A stretch of DNA of 64,000 nt from the NCBI RefSeq assembly GCF_013343715.1, contig NZ_JABUNR010000006.1:185333-249332 (forward strand). Reading direction: 5' to 3'. The notes under the pieces are model-generated. The model made no database searches. It was given only the letters and a program-made list of their open reading frames with translations, and was not told where the DNA came from. The stretch comes from Mesobacillus harenae (lineage in GTDB: Bacteria; Bacillota; Bacilli; Bacillales; Cytobacillaceae). A program made the position numbers and the translations under genes. This document shows positions 34,912 through 44,237 of this stretch, one piece after another. Every line of letters starts with the position of its first letter. The stretch's first letter is position 1.

Positions 34912-35865
34912 ATGAAAATAATTGACTTGCATTGTGATGCATTGCTAAAGCTGTCAGAGGCTAAAGGAACTCTTCGGTATGAAGATGCTCCAGAACTTGA
35001 GACAAATAAAAAACGTTTACAAAAAGGAGAAGTAATGGTTCAATGCTTTGCAGTTTTTATTGAGCCTGATCTTCCTTTTGACTTAAAGTTTCAGGCAGCT
35101 CTCGATCAAATCGATCTTTTTTACAAGGAAGTGCTGGGAAAAAATCCTGAAATGAGGCATTTAAAAAACTGGGAAGATTTTGACAATCTAAAGCCAGGCG
35201 AGATTGGGGCTATGCTGACGCTTGAAGGTGTTGATGCGATTGGCAACGATCTGACTAAATTAAATATTCTCCATCAGCTTGGGGTCCGTTCGATCGGCTT
35301 AACATGGAACAATGCTAACCTTGCAGCAGACGGAGCAGGTGAACCGAGAGGTGGCGGGCTGACGTTACTTGGGAAAGAAATCGTCAAATTTAATAATGAC
35401 CATGAAATTTTAACAGATGTATCCCACCTAAGTGAAAACGCTTTTTGGGATGTCATGGAAATTGCTCACTTTCCAATTGCGAGTCATTCTAATGCAAGGG
35501 CACTCTGCGAACACCCTAGAAATCTGTATGACAAACAGGCTAGAGCCATGTTTGACAAAGGCGGAATGATTCATGTAGTATACTGCCCGCCTTTTGTGAA
35601 ACAGGACGGAAAAGCGAAGGTAGGGGATGTTGTTCGGCATATTGACCATCTCTGCTCCCTTGGCGGTGTGAAGCAAGTGGGTCTGGGTTCCGATTTTGAC
35701 GGAATTTTTTCTTATGTTAAAGGACTTGAGGACGCATCAAAGTACCAAAACCTAATTAACGAGTTATTGAAGCACTTTAAAGAAGATGAGGTGAAAGGAT
35801 TCGCGCACCAAAATTTTCTCGACAATCGTCCTGGCTCTCTGAAGGCAAAAAATAATGAAAATTAG
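34912..35865 (+). CDS. Membrane dipeptidase family (M19) peptidase
   Basis: 317 residues. The M19 zinc-site elements are seen: IDLHCDAL at the N-terminus (H and D), LTLEGVDAIG (bridging Glu), SHSNARALCEHPRN (His and Arg) and GLGSDFDGI (Asp). Bacterial members cleave dipeptides, including those with C-terminal D-residues, in the cytoplasm. ATG 34912 follows AGGGGGTAGG. The last 11 bases overlap the next gene (P1 peptidase), so the two are translationally coupled and act in the same peptide-turnover step. Confidence 0.92.
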   Translation: MKIIDLHCDALLKLSEAKGTLRYEDAPELETNKKRLQKGEVMVQCFAVFIEPDLPFDLKFQAALDQIDLFYKEVLGKNPEMRHLKNWEDFDNLKPGEIGAMLTLEGVDAIGNDLTKLNILHQLGVRSIGLTWNNANLAADGAGEPRGGGLTLLGKEIVKFNNDHEILTDVSHLSENAFWDVMEIAHFPIASHSNARALCEHPRNLYDKQARAMFDKGGMIHVVYCPPFVKQDGKAKVGDVVRHIDHLCSLGGVKQVGLGSDFDGIFSYVKGLEDASKYQNLINELLKHFKEDEVKGFAHQNFLDNRPGSLKAKNNEN

Positions 35866-36892
35866 AGACAGGGGCATTGAAATCGGGAATCTTCCCCCCG
35901 GACAAAGAAACTGCCTGACTGATATACCAGGAGTTAAAGTAGGGCATGTAACACTTGACTATCCTCTAGACAAGACGGGTAATGAATATGCCTGTACAGG
36001 AGTAACGGCGATTTTGCCTCATGGTGGTAACTTATTTAGAGAAAAAGTCACTGCTGCCAGCTTTGTTCTGAATGGATTTGGAAAAACAACCGGACTGGTC
36101 CAATTGGATGAACTTGGACTTTTGGAAGCCCCGATTATGCTGACAAATACCTTTGGTGTCCCAGCAGTTACTCAAGGTACTCTAGAGTACCTGGTTAGGC
36201 AAAATCCTGAAATTGGTGAAACTACGGGTACGATTAATATTGTTGTCGGTGAATGCAATGACACCCACTTGAATTCAATCCGGCGCTTCCCAGTTAAGTT
36301 TGAACATGCCCTACAAGCTATTGATAACGCAACTGAAAATCTATCAGAAGAAGGTGCAGTCGGTGCAGGAAAAGGGATGGTATGCTTCGGATTCAAAGGT
36401 GGTATTGGGTGTTCTTCCAGGCTAGCTAATGCTGGAGATCTGACCTTTACTGTAGGCTGTTTAGTATTGAGCAATTTTGGGAAAAAAGAAGAATTCCGGC
36501 ATTCTAATTTTGCTTCAGGCTCGTGTGAAGGCTTAGAGAAAACAACTGATGGATCCATTATCATTATACTTGGGACAGATGCTCCATTAAATGAACGACA
36601 GCTAAAAAGGGTTGGCAAACGAACCGGTATTGGATTAGGAAGAACTGGCAGTCACTTTAGCCATGGGAGCGGGGATATTGTAATCGCATTTTCGACAGCA
36701 AACAAGATCAAACATGAAGTTCAATCAAGCCTTGAAACCAGAAAGCAGCTCAGGGAAGATCATTTAATAATGAATCAGCTTTTTACAGCTGCAGCTGAAG
36801 CGGCCGAAGAGGCGGTAGTTAATTCTATGTCTCAAGCAGAATCAACAAAGGGAAGACATGGCAGAGTAGTTGAGAAGTATCCATTTGTATAG
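35855..36892 (+). CDS. P1 family peptidase (DmpA-like aminopeptidase, S58)
   Basis: 345 residues of the N-terminal-nucleophile DmpA/L-aminopeptidase-esterase family: TDIPGVKVGHVTLDYP, CTGVTAILPHGGNLFREKV, GEAT-like turn GECNDTHLNSIRR, VGAGKGMVCFGFKGGIG, and GSCEGLEKTTDG. Self-cleavage creates the catalytic Ser or Thr in this family; the usual site is near GFKGGIGCSS, though I cannot fix the exact residue. It removes N-terminal L- or D-residues from amides and peptides. It overlaps the dipeptidase gene upstream. Confidence 0.88.
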   Translation: MKIRDRGIEIGNLPPGQRNCLTDIPGVKVGHVTLDYPLDKTGNEYACTGVTAILPHGGNLFREKVTAASFVLNGFGKTTGLVQLDELGLLEAPIMLTNTFGVPAVTQGTLEYLVRQNPEIGETTGTINIVVGECNDTHLNSIRRFPVKFEHALQAIDNATENLSEEGAVGAGKGMVCFGFKGGIGCSSRLANAGDLTFTVGCLVLSNFGKKEEFRHSNFASGSCEGLEKTTDGSIIIILGTDAPLNERQLKRVGKRTGIGLGRTGSHFSHGSGDIVIAFSTANKIKHEVQSSLETRKQLREDHLIMNQLFTAAAEAAEEAVVNSMSQAESTKGRHGRVVEKYPFV

Positions 36893-36980
36893 ACCGATTC
36901 GAATTTTAGGCTAGTGCACCTGCCATTCAAACAGTCAAAGTTTGTATAAAAACCTAGCCTAGCGGACAGGAGGCGAGAAG

Positions 36981-37193
36981 GTGAACGTTAACTTGTTAAA
37001 ATGGTACGATATGTTAACTCCAACAAGCCCATTCGCTGCAATTTTCTTCGGTATTTTATTTACAATTATTATCTCAGTGACGGTTTGGCTTGATACTAAG
37101 AACTGGAGAACCTTCCGAATTGCATTGGCAACTGGCTGGGCCATAACAATCGCGGGTGTAGTACTCCTTTCTGCTGTAGGATACTATGGATAA
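36981..37193 (+). CDS. Small membrane protein (70 aa)
   Basis: A 70-residue protein with two hydrophobic helices (FAAIFFGILFTIIISVTVWL and IALATGWAITIAGVVLLSAV) separated by DTKNWRTFR. The start is GTG 36981, with AGGAGGCGAG upstream. No known family recalled. It ends inside a strong terminator stem. Likely a membrane accessory protein; function unknown. Confidence 0.75.
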   Translation: MNVNLLKWYDMLTPTSPFAAIFFGILFTIIISVTVWLDTKNWRTFRIALATGWAITIAGVVLLSAVGYYG

Positions 37194-37238
37194 AAAAAGC
37201 TCCTTAACCGAAAGAAGCGTGGTTAAGGAGCTTTTTCT
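37192..37238. terminator. Bidirectional terminator
   Basis: AAAAAGCTCCTTAACC and GGTTAAGGAGCTTTTT form a perfect 16-bp stem between convergent stops at 37193 and 37241. Confidence 0.9.
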
Positions 37239-37240
37239 GT

Positions 37241-37888
37241 TTAGGAGAAGTTGTTAACAGCTTCAGAAATCGGTACGTCGCCATTAAGTAGCTCAAAAGT
37301 TCTTTTGAAAGTATTTTCCTTATCAATTACTTCGGCAAGAACGGCAGCTACATCTTCACGAGTGATGGCTCGATCTTCATAGTCAGAAATTTTTCCCTGA
37401 AGATTTACTTTCCCAGTCGGTGCATCATTAGTGAGAAGGCCTGGCCGAACGATGGTGTACTTAAGGTTTGTTGATTTTAAATGATCATCTGCTAATTTTT
37501 TGGCTACTAGGTAATGGCGCATCGACTCTGGCCCAGCATCAGGATCGTCAGTGCTCATAGCACTAATCATAACAAAGCGATTAATGTTATGTTTAACCGT
37601 TTCATCGATCGCTTTAATCGCTCCCCACAGATCAATCATTACCGTTTTATCGGCGCCAGTATGACCACCTGATCCAGCTGCAAACACCACAGCATCAATT
37701 CCATCAAAAGCATGGGAGAAATCTTTTTCAAGATCAGCTACAACTACTTTATTAGCACCAGAAGCCTTCAGCAATTCCACCTGTTCCTCTTTTCGTATCA
37801 TTGCGATAGCGTTATGTTGTGTTTGGGCTATTTTTTTTATGAAATGCTGGGCAATTTGACCGTTTGCTCCAATAACTAAAATGTTCAT
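37241..37888 (-). CDS. NAD(P)-binding oxidoreductase, atypical SDR (YhfK-like)
   Basis: 215 residues. The N-terminal MNILVIGANGQIAQHFIKKI has the GxxGxxG-type loop (GANGQIA). MISAMSTDDPDAGPESMRHY then LVAKKLADD gives the YxxxK-like pair, and STNLKYTIVRPGLL follows. This matches the NAD(P)-binding atypical SDR proteins such as B. subtilis YhfK/YwnB, thought to be redox or stress related. ATG 37888 follows AAAGGAGA. Monocistronic and convergent with the small membrane protein gene. Confidence 0.88.
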   Translation of the reverse strand: MNILVIGANGQIAQHFIKKIAQTQHNAIAMIRKEEQVELLKASGANKVVVADLEKDFSHAFDGIDAVVFAAGSGGHTGADKTVMIDLWGAIKAIDETVKHNINRFVMISAMSTDDPDAGPESMRHYLVAKKLADDHLKSTNLKYTIVRPGLLTNDAPTGKVNLQGKISDYEDRAITREDVAAVLAEVIDKENTFKRTFELLNGDVPISEAVNNFS

Positions 37889-38414
37889 TTTTTTTGTTCT
37901 CCTTTCAACTTTAGTATGTAGTTTAGTTTAACAATTAATGACCACTACCTAAAACAATCGGCTTATGATTAAGGCGTTCTGAATTGAGGGAAATTTCAGA
38001 ATTATTTCTCGGGCAACCGCACGATCAGACAAAGTACGTCTTTATCAGTCGATTAGTCGACTAGGAGAGCAACAAAATTCGACACCGATATTTTTTAGGG
38101 ATATACAGAGCGTGAGGCAAATCGGTCTTTAATTATGTTGGTATAGAGTAGATAACATAAGCTGTTTACACGAGTAAATAGGAGAATACAGGATGAATAT
38201 CAAGCGGATATATATTTGATAGCAGTTGCTATACATTTTAAAGCAATTGCTATCATTAAGATTAGTAACGATTTAAATCGATATTTTAAGATTTTTCTGA
38301 ACTTAGTCCATCCAAAAAGAATGATGACCGTTATACCTAAATAAAAGAAAGGTAGTAAGAGTGATATAGAAGAGCCAGAGAGAGGATCAGGATTACTCCG
38401 GGAAGCATAAAAGG

Positions 38415-38635
38415 CTCATAGGAAGGTGGGAGAAGTACAAGAGACGCTAAGTCGCTTTTTGACTTCATCGGCAAGACCGAAGCGACTCGAGATGCTTAAA
38501 GCTAACGCTTTGCGCAAGACATTCCAAGGTGTATATTCAGGTTGACTAGCTAGGAGGCGCAACTGGAAAAGAGCTGGACCGAAGCGACTCGAGGGGTTAG
38601 GAGCCGGATGCAGACAACGCATACTATGATCCACA
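38415..38635. repeat. Structured intergenic repeat, copy B (rearranged)
   Basis: In reverse orientation it shares with copy A (26240-26440) the blocks CTCGAGTCGCTTCGGTCCA, GCCTCCTAGCT and GAAGTCAAAAAGCGACTT. CTCGAGTCGCTTCGGTC occurs twice here, so the copy is duplicated or scrambled. No coding support. Confidence 0.65.
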
Positions 38636-38670
38636 ACCTGGAAATTTTATAGTTTCATAATCAATGAAAT

Positions 38671-38706
38671 AAGCAGTAAACCCTATAATGGTTTTACTGC
38701 TTTTTT
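38671..38706 (+). terminator. Orphan terminator hairpin
   Basis: AAGCAGTAAA and TTTTACTGCTT pair about a short loop, followed by TTTTT. No plus-strand gene lies within 1.4 kb upstream. Confidence 0.7.
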
Positions 38707-38867
38707 ATCGTTAAAGGACTTCTTCAGTGCCCTCTATTCCGATGGAGAGGTTTCTTTTAATTATATAAATGGGGAATACGTTTACAGACCATTTAGGGCT
38801 AACCTACTGTTTTCTAATGATTTTAAATGATAGGCTGCAGTTTTTTTGTATTAATTACTTCGGCGAT

Positions 38868-40166
38868 TCATTTAAACCCCGATAGGGACTTAGCATATTC
38901 AAATGGAATAGTAATGATTGAAGGCAATAATGTATCTTCTTCTTTCCCTCTTTTTTTTACGTATTCGGCACCATAATTGAGCTGCACTTCAAGAAACCAT
39001 ATTTTCTTTTCCTTATCAATGACTATATCAATAGCTGTATCGCCAATTAAATATCCTTTACGTTCCATTATTTTCAATGCCTCTATACATAGTATAGTTA
39101 TTTCCTCTATCATAGAATTTGCTTCATCGGCGTTCAAATCGAGGTATTTTCTTAGGCCCTTTTCTCCAACAATATTATCCTCTCTATTATTCCAATTTGA
39201 TATAATGCTGCCTTTCTTTGCCACTCTTGTCTCTAAACCTGAAAACTGCCACTCTTGGGAAGAATCTTTTTGAAAGAACACTCTAAAATCTATCTTTTTA
39301 TGGTCTTGGTACATCATAATTTCTTGCTGGATTAAATAATTCTCATCTAATCTCTTTGACATTTCAGCAATTAATTCATCTTTTTCTTGATAAAAGGTTG
39401 TATTGCTTAAATTGTCAGTCAATATATAGCCACCTTTAGATGATTTTAAATGATAAATCCCTCTTCCTCTTGATAAATTGGAGGGTTTTAAATAAATACT
39501 GCTATAGTCGTTTAACATTTCTCTGAGATTATTCCCTTTATTTAACTTAGTCACCGGTAAATGATGAGAGATTTTCGGAGATGTTTTCATGATCTTATGA
39601 AATGTACGTTTCCCTATATAATAAGGAACGTTAAATAGGTTATTGCCAATGGCATCTTTAAAATATTTAACTATCTTTTTTTTCATATAGATGCGTGAGT
39701 ACACAGCCATCGGAAAGGGAAATACACCTTCCTCAAATGTTTTTGATTTAGGGTTATAATATTTTCCTTTTATTGTTAAATTATTCCCATTTATATTTTC
39801 TTGCTCAAAGATAAATATCAAGCCTTTTATTTCCTCATAATTACTAAACCTGGGCAGCAACAGGTCAGTATCCTGATAGAGAAATGACTGTGGAATAAAG
39901 CCTATTACAGGTCCCAGAACTAATTTGTTCTCTTTAAAGTAAAACTCGAATGGTAAATCGGGAATGGAAATGGCATCCGTTAATTTTTTCGGGATTCGCA
40001 ATTCTCCATTTCGTAAAGATTTATCCACGGATACTTTTAAATTTTTTTCCAAAACACCAAATTTAATCACTATATAATCATTTATTTTTAACTTTGTTTT
40101 TGTCTTATGATTTAGGTAGAGGGAAGCTTCGCCATTCTGATCGTTTAAAATAATTGAGTAATTCAT
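38868..40166 (-). CDS. YheC/YheD family ATP-grasp protein, variant metal motif
   Basis: 432 residues. An N-terminal beta-rich domain (about 1-100, ending in LVLGPVIGFIPQ) is followed by an ATP-grasp fold: the nucleotide loop LKPSNLSRGRGIYHL, the EIMMYQDHKKIDFRVFFQ strand with the D-F-R motif, and the C-terminal metal site WFLEVQLNYG. The normal site is E-x-N (EVN in its paralogues); here the position is Q, with N two residues on, so magnesium binding may be altered. B. subtilis YheC and YheD are spore-coat-associated proteins without a proven reaction. ATG 40166 follows AAAGGAGA; the frame runs 23 codons further upstream without ribosome-site support. It is divergent from the next YheC/D gene. 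Confidence 0.85.
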   Translation of the reverse strand: MNYSIILNDQNGEASLYLNHKTKTKLKINDYIVIKFGVLEKNLKVSVDKSLRNGELRIPKKLTDAISIPDLPFEFYFKENKLVLGPVIGFIPQSFLYQDTDLLLPRFSNYEEIKGLIFIFEQENINGNNLTIKGKYYNPKSKTFEEGVFPFPMAVYSRIYMKKKIVKYFKDAIGNNLFNVPYYIGKRTFHKIMKTSPKISHHLPVTKLNKGNNLREMLNDYSSIYLKPSNLSRGRGIYHLKSSKGGYILTDNLSNTTFYQEKDELIAEMSKRLDENYLIQQEIMMYQDHKKIDFRVFFQKDSSQEWQFSGLETRVAKKGSIISNWNNREDNIVGEKGLRKYLDLNADEANSMIEEITILCIEALKIMERKGYLIGDTAIDIVIDKEKKIWFLEVQLNYGAEYVKKRGKEEDTLLPSIITIPFEYAKSLSGFK

Positions 40167-40429
40167 GAGGGGTCTCCTTTCACTAACTTCATTCAATATA
40201 TATATGCATTCTTTAAAAAAACGCACTCCAGCCATGGCCTATACATTCATCAATTTCAAATTACATGTTACCCGTATGCTAGTAATCGTGTTTTTCTCTG
40301 GAAGTGTTCACCAAGAGGAGAAATGAAGAGGGAAGATGCCTATTTTCATGACATTGACTTGTTTTTCATAACCATGTAAATGAATGCAGCATATATTACC
40401 CCATAGCAATCCTAGAAAGTAGGGATCCT

Positions 40430-41749
40430 GTGATTGAGGATATTAAAATTTTAGAGGATAAATTTGGTTTTTTAACCGTCTCAATGAATCCTCAAATGGC
40501 AGAACAATTAGGTTTAAAGTATGCAAAAGACAGATTTATAAAATTTGGTATGAAAACAAGCCATGTAAAAATTGTAATAGACAAAGAAGTCAATAAGAAG
40601 GAGTTACAAATTTCAGGAGATTTACTAACCAAATTGCAGCTTTTTACTCATTTAAGATACGACCTAAAAGTTATAAATGATGAAATAAGAATTGGACCAT
40701 TTATAGGTATACTCGCCAAGAAAAAAGAAGGAAACCTAAAAGACTCTTTAGAAAAATTGAAAGTATATGCACGGCATTATAAAAAAATAAGAGGATGTCT
40801 TATTGTTTTTTCTTTACAAGGGATCAATGACAGCGCGTTTACTATTAAAGGTTATATGTATAACCCAGATACAAAAACCTGGACCGAGGGAACATTCCAG
40901 TATCCTGATGTTATTTTCCCTAAAATTGTTCTCACCCAAAAATGGAGTGAACATTTTCAAACCATGTTAAGAGGCGGGTTATTTAATAAAAAGGCTTTAA
41001 CCAAGTGGGAGGTCCATGAATATCTTAGTCAGTTCGACGAAATAAACCAATACCTTCCAAATACATTACTTTATAAAGATTATAATCAGCTCTTACAATT
41101 TTTAATGGTCTATCGTTGTGCATACATGAAACCAATTACAGGATTTAAAGGAAGAAAAGTCTCAAAGTTAACTTATATAGATGACGGAATAAAATTAGAA
41201 ACAGTTGAAAACAAGAAATCAGAATCGACGTTTATAAAAAATCCTGCTAAGTTTTTCCACTCAAATTTCAAAAAGAATTCCTATATTATTCAGCCATGTT
41301 TAAATTTAAATATTTTAAATGATAGAGTCGTTGATTTTCGTTTAACAATAGATAAAGACAAAAAAGGAGCATGGAAGGTTATAGGTTTTGTTGGAAGGCA
41401 AGGTCAAAGCGGAAGTGTTGTCAGTAACCGTTCAAGCGGAGGAAAAGTGGAAATGGGAGAAGCTATATTGCGGCAAGCTTTTAATATATCCACGGAAGAA
41501 CTAGATGATTTGGAGAAGAACATGAAAACCCTTGCCGTTATGGTGGCAGAAATGCTTGATACGTCAAGTCTGCACTTTGGCAAGTTAGCGATAGACCTTG
41601 GAATCGATCAGGATAAACGATTATGGATCATTGAAGTAAATAACCGTTATCCTAATGATGAAATAATGGTTTTTGCTGGAAAACCAGATCTATACGAGGA
41701 ATTAAAATTAACAAATTTGCTATACGCAAAAAAATTAGCCGGATTTTAG
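40430..41749 (+). CDS. YheC/YheD family ATP-grasp protein
   Basis: 439 residues with the same plan: N-terminal domain ending in IRIGPFIGILA, nucleotide loop MKPITGFKGRKVSKLTY, D-F-R strand (RVVDFRLTIDKD), the loop GSVVSNRSSGGKVEMGEA, and metal site LWIIEVNNRYPND (E and N intact). GTG 40430 has a GTAGGGA ribosome site. It is 31 bp upstream of an amino-acid racemase gene and then a further YheC/D gene, which suggests one transcript. The reaction is presumably ATP-dependent ligation of an amino acid or acid to an amine or peptide (inference from ATP-grasp enzymes). Confidence 0.87.
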   Translation: MIEDIKILEDKFGFLTVSMNPQMAEQLGLKYAKDRFIKFGMKTSHVKIVIDKEVNKKELQISGDLLTKLQLFTHLRYDLKVINDEIRIGPFIGILAKKKEGNLKDSLEKLKVYARHYKKIRGCLIVFSLQGINDSAFTIKGYMYNPDTKTWTEGTFQYPDVIFPKIVLTQKWSEHFQTMLRGGLFNKKALTKWEVHEYLSQFDEINQYLPNTLLYKDYNQLLQFLMVYRCAYMKPITGFKGRKVSKLTYIDDGIKLETVENKKSESTFIKNPAKFFHSNFKKNSYIIQPCLNLNILNDRVVDFRLTIDKDKKGAWKVIGFVGRQGQSGSVVSNRSSGGKVEMGEAILRQAFNISTEELDDLEKNMKTLAVMVAEMLDTSSLHFGKLAIDLGIDQDKRLWIIEVNNRYPNDEIMVFAGKPDLYEELKLTNLLYAKKLAGF

Positions 41750-41780
41750 AACAAAAAAGAAGCAGAATGGGGGGATAACA

Positions 41781-42491
41781 ATGTCTTTAACTCTTGGTAT
41801 ATTAGGCGGCATGGGGCCATTGACCACTATAGAGTTAGCAAAAAGAATCATTCAACAAACACACGTGAAGGTTGACCAGGAGCATATTCCTATGATTATT
41901 TACAACAACCCTAAAATCCCCTCAAGAATCGATGCAATTATGCAAGGTACCGAGAGCCCTTTAAAGGAACTTATCAAATCGGTAAAAAAATTGGAGGACT
42001 CAGGTGCCAACCTCATCATACTAGTTTGTAATACCGCCCATTATTGGTATCAGGAACTCGCAAATAAGACCTCAGTCCCCATCTACAACATGATTGAAGG
42101 GACGGTTCATTATACTGTGAAAAATTATGACCTTAATAAAAATAAAATTTTGCTGTTAGCTACCAATGCCACTATTAAAGTCGGTTTATATGAGAAAGAA
42201 TTTTATAAAAGAGGGCACCAAATTTTGATTCCTACCCTAGAAGAACAAGAATTGATAACATCAATAATTAATGACATTAAAGCAGGCTTTACCTGGGATA
42301 ATCCATGGCTCAAGGATATACAGAGGCTTCTGGAAAAGTACAAACAGAAAGATATTGACTTATTTTTAGCGGGCTGCACTGAGATTTCCTTACTTTTTTC
42401 ATTTATTGATACCAAATATCAAAAAATTGATCCATTAGAAATAATTTCTAGTACCTTGACTCAGAATCCAGATCAGAATGTGAGTGTATAG
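41781..42491 (+). CDS. Aspartate/glutamate racemase family protein
   Basis: 236 residues of the PLP-independent Asp/Glu racemase family. LGILGGMGPLTTIELAKRI is the N-terminal signature; the two catalytic Cys are in VCNTAHYW and AGCTEISLL. Related RacX/YgeA enzymes racemise a range of amino acids. ATG 41781 follows GGGGGGAT. The 3' end overlaps the region just before the next YheC/D gene (two bases from its ATG 42493), indicating coupled translation. Placed between two ATP-grasp proteins, it probably supplies a D-amino acid to them (inference). Confidence 0.9.
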   Translation: MSLTLGILGGMGPLTTIELAKRIIQQTHVKVDQEHIPMIIYNNPKIPSRIDAIMQGTESPLKELIKSVKKLEDSGANLIILVCNTAHYWYQELANKTSVPIYNMIEGTVHYTVKNYDLNKNKILLLATNATIKVGLYEKEFYKRGHQILIPTLEEQELITSIINDIKAGFTWDNPWLKDIQRLLEKYKQKDIDLFLAGCTEISLLFSFIDTKYQKIDPLEIISSTLTQNPDQNVSV

Positions 42492-42492
42492 T

Positions 42493-43803
42493 ATGCAAAT
42501 AAAATGGATGGAAGGTAAAAATGATTCTGTCTACTTAAATACAAGCTTAGAAAAGCGCTTTACGGTGATCCCAAATCGGCTAAATATTAATTTGGGTTGT
42601 ATTAAGATACCTGTTAGAGTAATATTCACCAATCAGATTTCAAAAGAAGTAATAGGTTTATCAGAAAACATCAAAGAAATAGTCAGTATTCCTACTTTAC
42701 TAGCTTATGAGATCAGGTTGGAAGAAAGAAATATCTACATTGGGCCTATTATAGCCATTTGCGTAAATAAAAAAAAGAAGAGCCTTACCCAGAAGGTGTT
42801 GAAGCGAACGACCTCACGCTTCAGAAATTGTTCAGAGAGTACAGGTTTAATTTATATTTGTACAGTGGAAGGAATTAATACAGAAAAGAAGCAAATAGAA
42901 GGGTACTATTACGACCCAAATGCAGTAACCAGAAAGAAGAAGTTTAAAAAGGGAATATTCCCTTTTCCCAATTCCCTTTATGTACGAACAAAAATACCAG
43001 AAAAAATATATCATGACTTATTAAATAGTATGGGTGAAAAAATTTTCAACTCCTATTTTTTCGATAAAGTTGAGTTATGGGAATATGTAAAAAGTGAACA
43101 GGATCTTGTGACGCATTTTCCTGATACTACGACTGTACATGATATAAATGAGGTAATTACAATGTTAATAAAACATTCATCGATTTATCTAAAACCAGCA
43201 AGAGGTTCTTTAGGACATGGCATTATTAAAATCATTTTAAAAAATGGAGAATATATAATCAAAAAGCATTCGGGGGAAATTTTTATATTTAAATCAAAAG
43301 CTGAATTAGAGGAATGGTTGAAGAAGACCTTAAACACCAAGTATATTGTGCAAAAAGGTGTAAATTTAGAGTTTAATAAACAGATAGTGGATTTTAGGAT
43401 CTATATGCAAAAAAATAAATCGATGAATTGGAAAAGTACAGGATATATAGCCAGGTTCTCTAAAGAAGGCGAAGTAACGACAAATACTCAAAATTTAGAT
43501 GTCATTAAAAATGGAAAGGAAACCTTGAAAAAGGTTTTTAATATAAAGGAAGACCGAGTTGATGATATTGAGAAATACATGAAAAGCACCTGTACTGCTA
43601 TTTGCGAATATCTGGATAAGTCTGTAGGAAACTTTGGTGATGTCGCAATAGATTTTATTATTGACTCGGATTTCAAAATATGGATTTTAGAAATAAATAA
43701 AAGATATTTTACAAAAACGCTCAAACAACTTCAGGATAAATCGCTGTTTTATGAAGTTAGATCGAAACCTTTAGAATATGCAAGAGCATTATCAGGATTT
43801 TAA
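42493..43803 (+). CDS. YheC/YheD family ATP-grasp protein
   Basis: 436 residues. N-terminal domain to NIYIGPIIAICV, nucleotide loop LKPARGSLGHGIIKI, FNKQIVDFRIYMQKN, and metal site IWILEINKRYF (E and N intact). The SNRSSGG loop of the 40430 paralogue is replaced by TNTQNL, so the acceptor pocket may differ. ATG 42493 is preferred over GTG 42484, which lies inside the racemase stop region. A terminator follows at once, closing the three-gene unit YheC/D-racemase-YheC/D. Confidence 0.86.
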   Translation: MQIKWMEGKNDSVYLNTSLEKRFTVIPNRLNINLGCIKIPVRVIFTNQISKEVIGLSENIKEIVSIPTLLAYEIRLEERNIYIGPIIAICVNKKKKSLTQKVLKRTTSRFRNCSESTGLIYICTVEGINTEKKQIEGYYYDPNAVTRKKKFKKGIFPFPNSLYVRTKIPEKIYHDLLNSMGEKIFNSYFFDKVELWEYVKSEQDLVTHFPDTTTVHDINEVITMLIKHSSIYLKPARGSLGHGIIKIILKNGEYIIKKHSGEIFIFKSKAELEEWLKKTLNTKYIVQKGVNLEFNKQIVDFRIYMQKNKSMNWKSTGYIARFSKEGEVTTNTQNLDVIKNGKETLKKVFNIKEDRVDDIEKYMKSTCTAICEYLDKSVGNFGDVAIDFIIDSDFKIWILEINKRYFTKTLKQLQDKSLFYEVRSKPLEYARALSGF

Positions 43804-43830
43804 ATTCAGATTAACTCTGAATTTTTTTTT
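43803..43830 (+). terminator. Terminator of the YheC/D-racemase operon
   Basis: AATTCAGA pairs with TCTGAATT about five bases, followed by eight T. The stem begins at the last stop codon. Confidence 0.85.
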
Positions 43831-44237
43831 ATTAAAATTCAATTAAACCTTACGTACAAATCTCCTTTTTGATTGTTATTCCACTTTTTCACAACGATTT
43901 CCTTCTACCAATCACATCTTGCCCTACATATTAATCCTTTTGGGCTTTATTAAACATCATTGTTGATATTCGCTAAAAGCCGCTTCTTTTCTGTTTAAGG
44001 CTGCCCAGTTTCTTTCCAGCTACACTTAATATCTACTAAAAGATTTTACTTAATATGCTTACCTTGGGTCTAAAGGATGAATGGATGTTTGATGTTGAAA
44101 TTTAGTTAAATGCCTATGAAAAAATACAATCGGTTAGGAAAAGACCGCATAAAATAACTTACAACTTTAATATCACCTAAAGGATGTATAGGAGTTTACT
44201 AGGGTGACTTTAAGATGAAGCATAAAGGAGGAGAAAA
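43831..44237. other. Intergenic region before nhaC
   Basis: About 400 bp, AT-rich, without a gene. No riboswitch-like structure recognised. It contains the promoter of the antiporter gene, not placed. Confidence 0.5.

Larger units (their letters stand above)
37889..38867. other. Large intergenic region with repeats and remnants
   Basis: 979 bp without a convincing gene. It holds a near-perfect 14-bp inverted repeat TGATAGCAGTTGCT / AGCAATTGCTATCA (38217-38255), the copy-B structured repeat (38415-38635), an orphan terminator (38671-38706), and after it an open stretch of about 40 codons without a start that reads FSALYSDGEVSFNYINGEYV and ends at 38830. ATG 38193 with AGGAGAATACAGG upstream gives only eight codons. 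It looks like the scar of lost genes. Confidence 0.55.
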
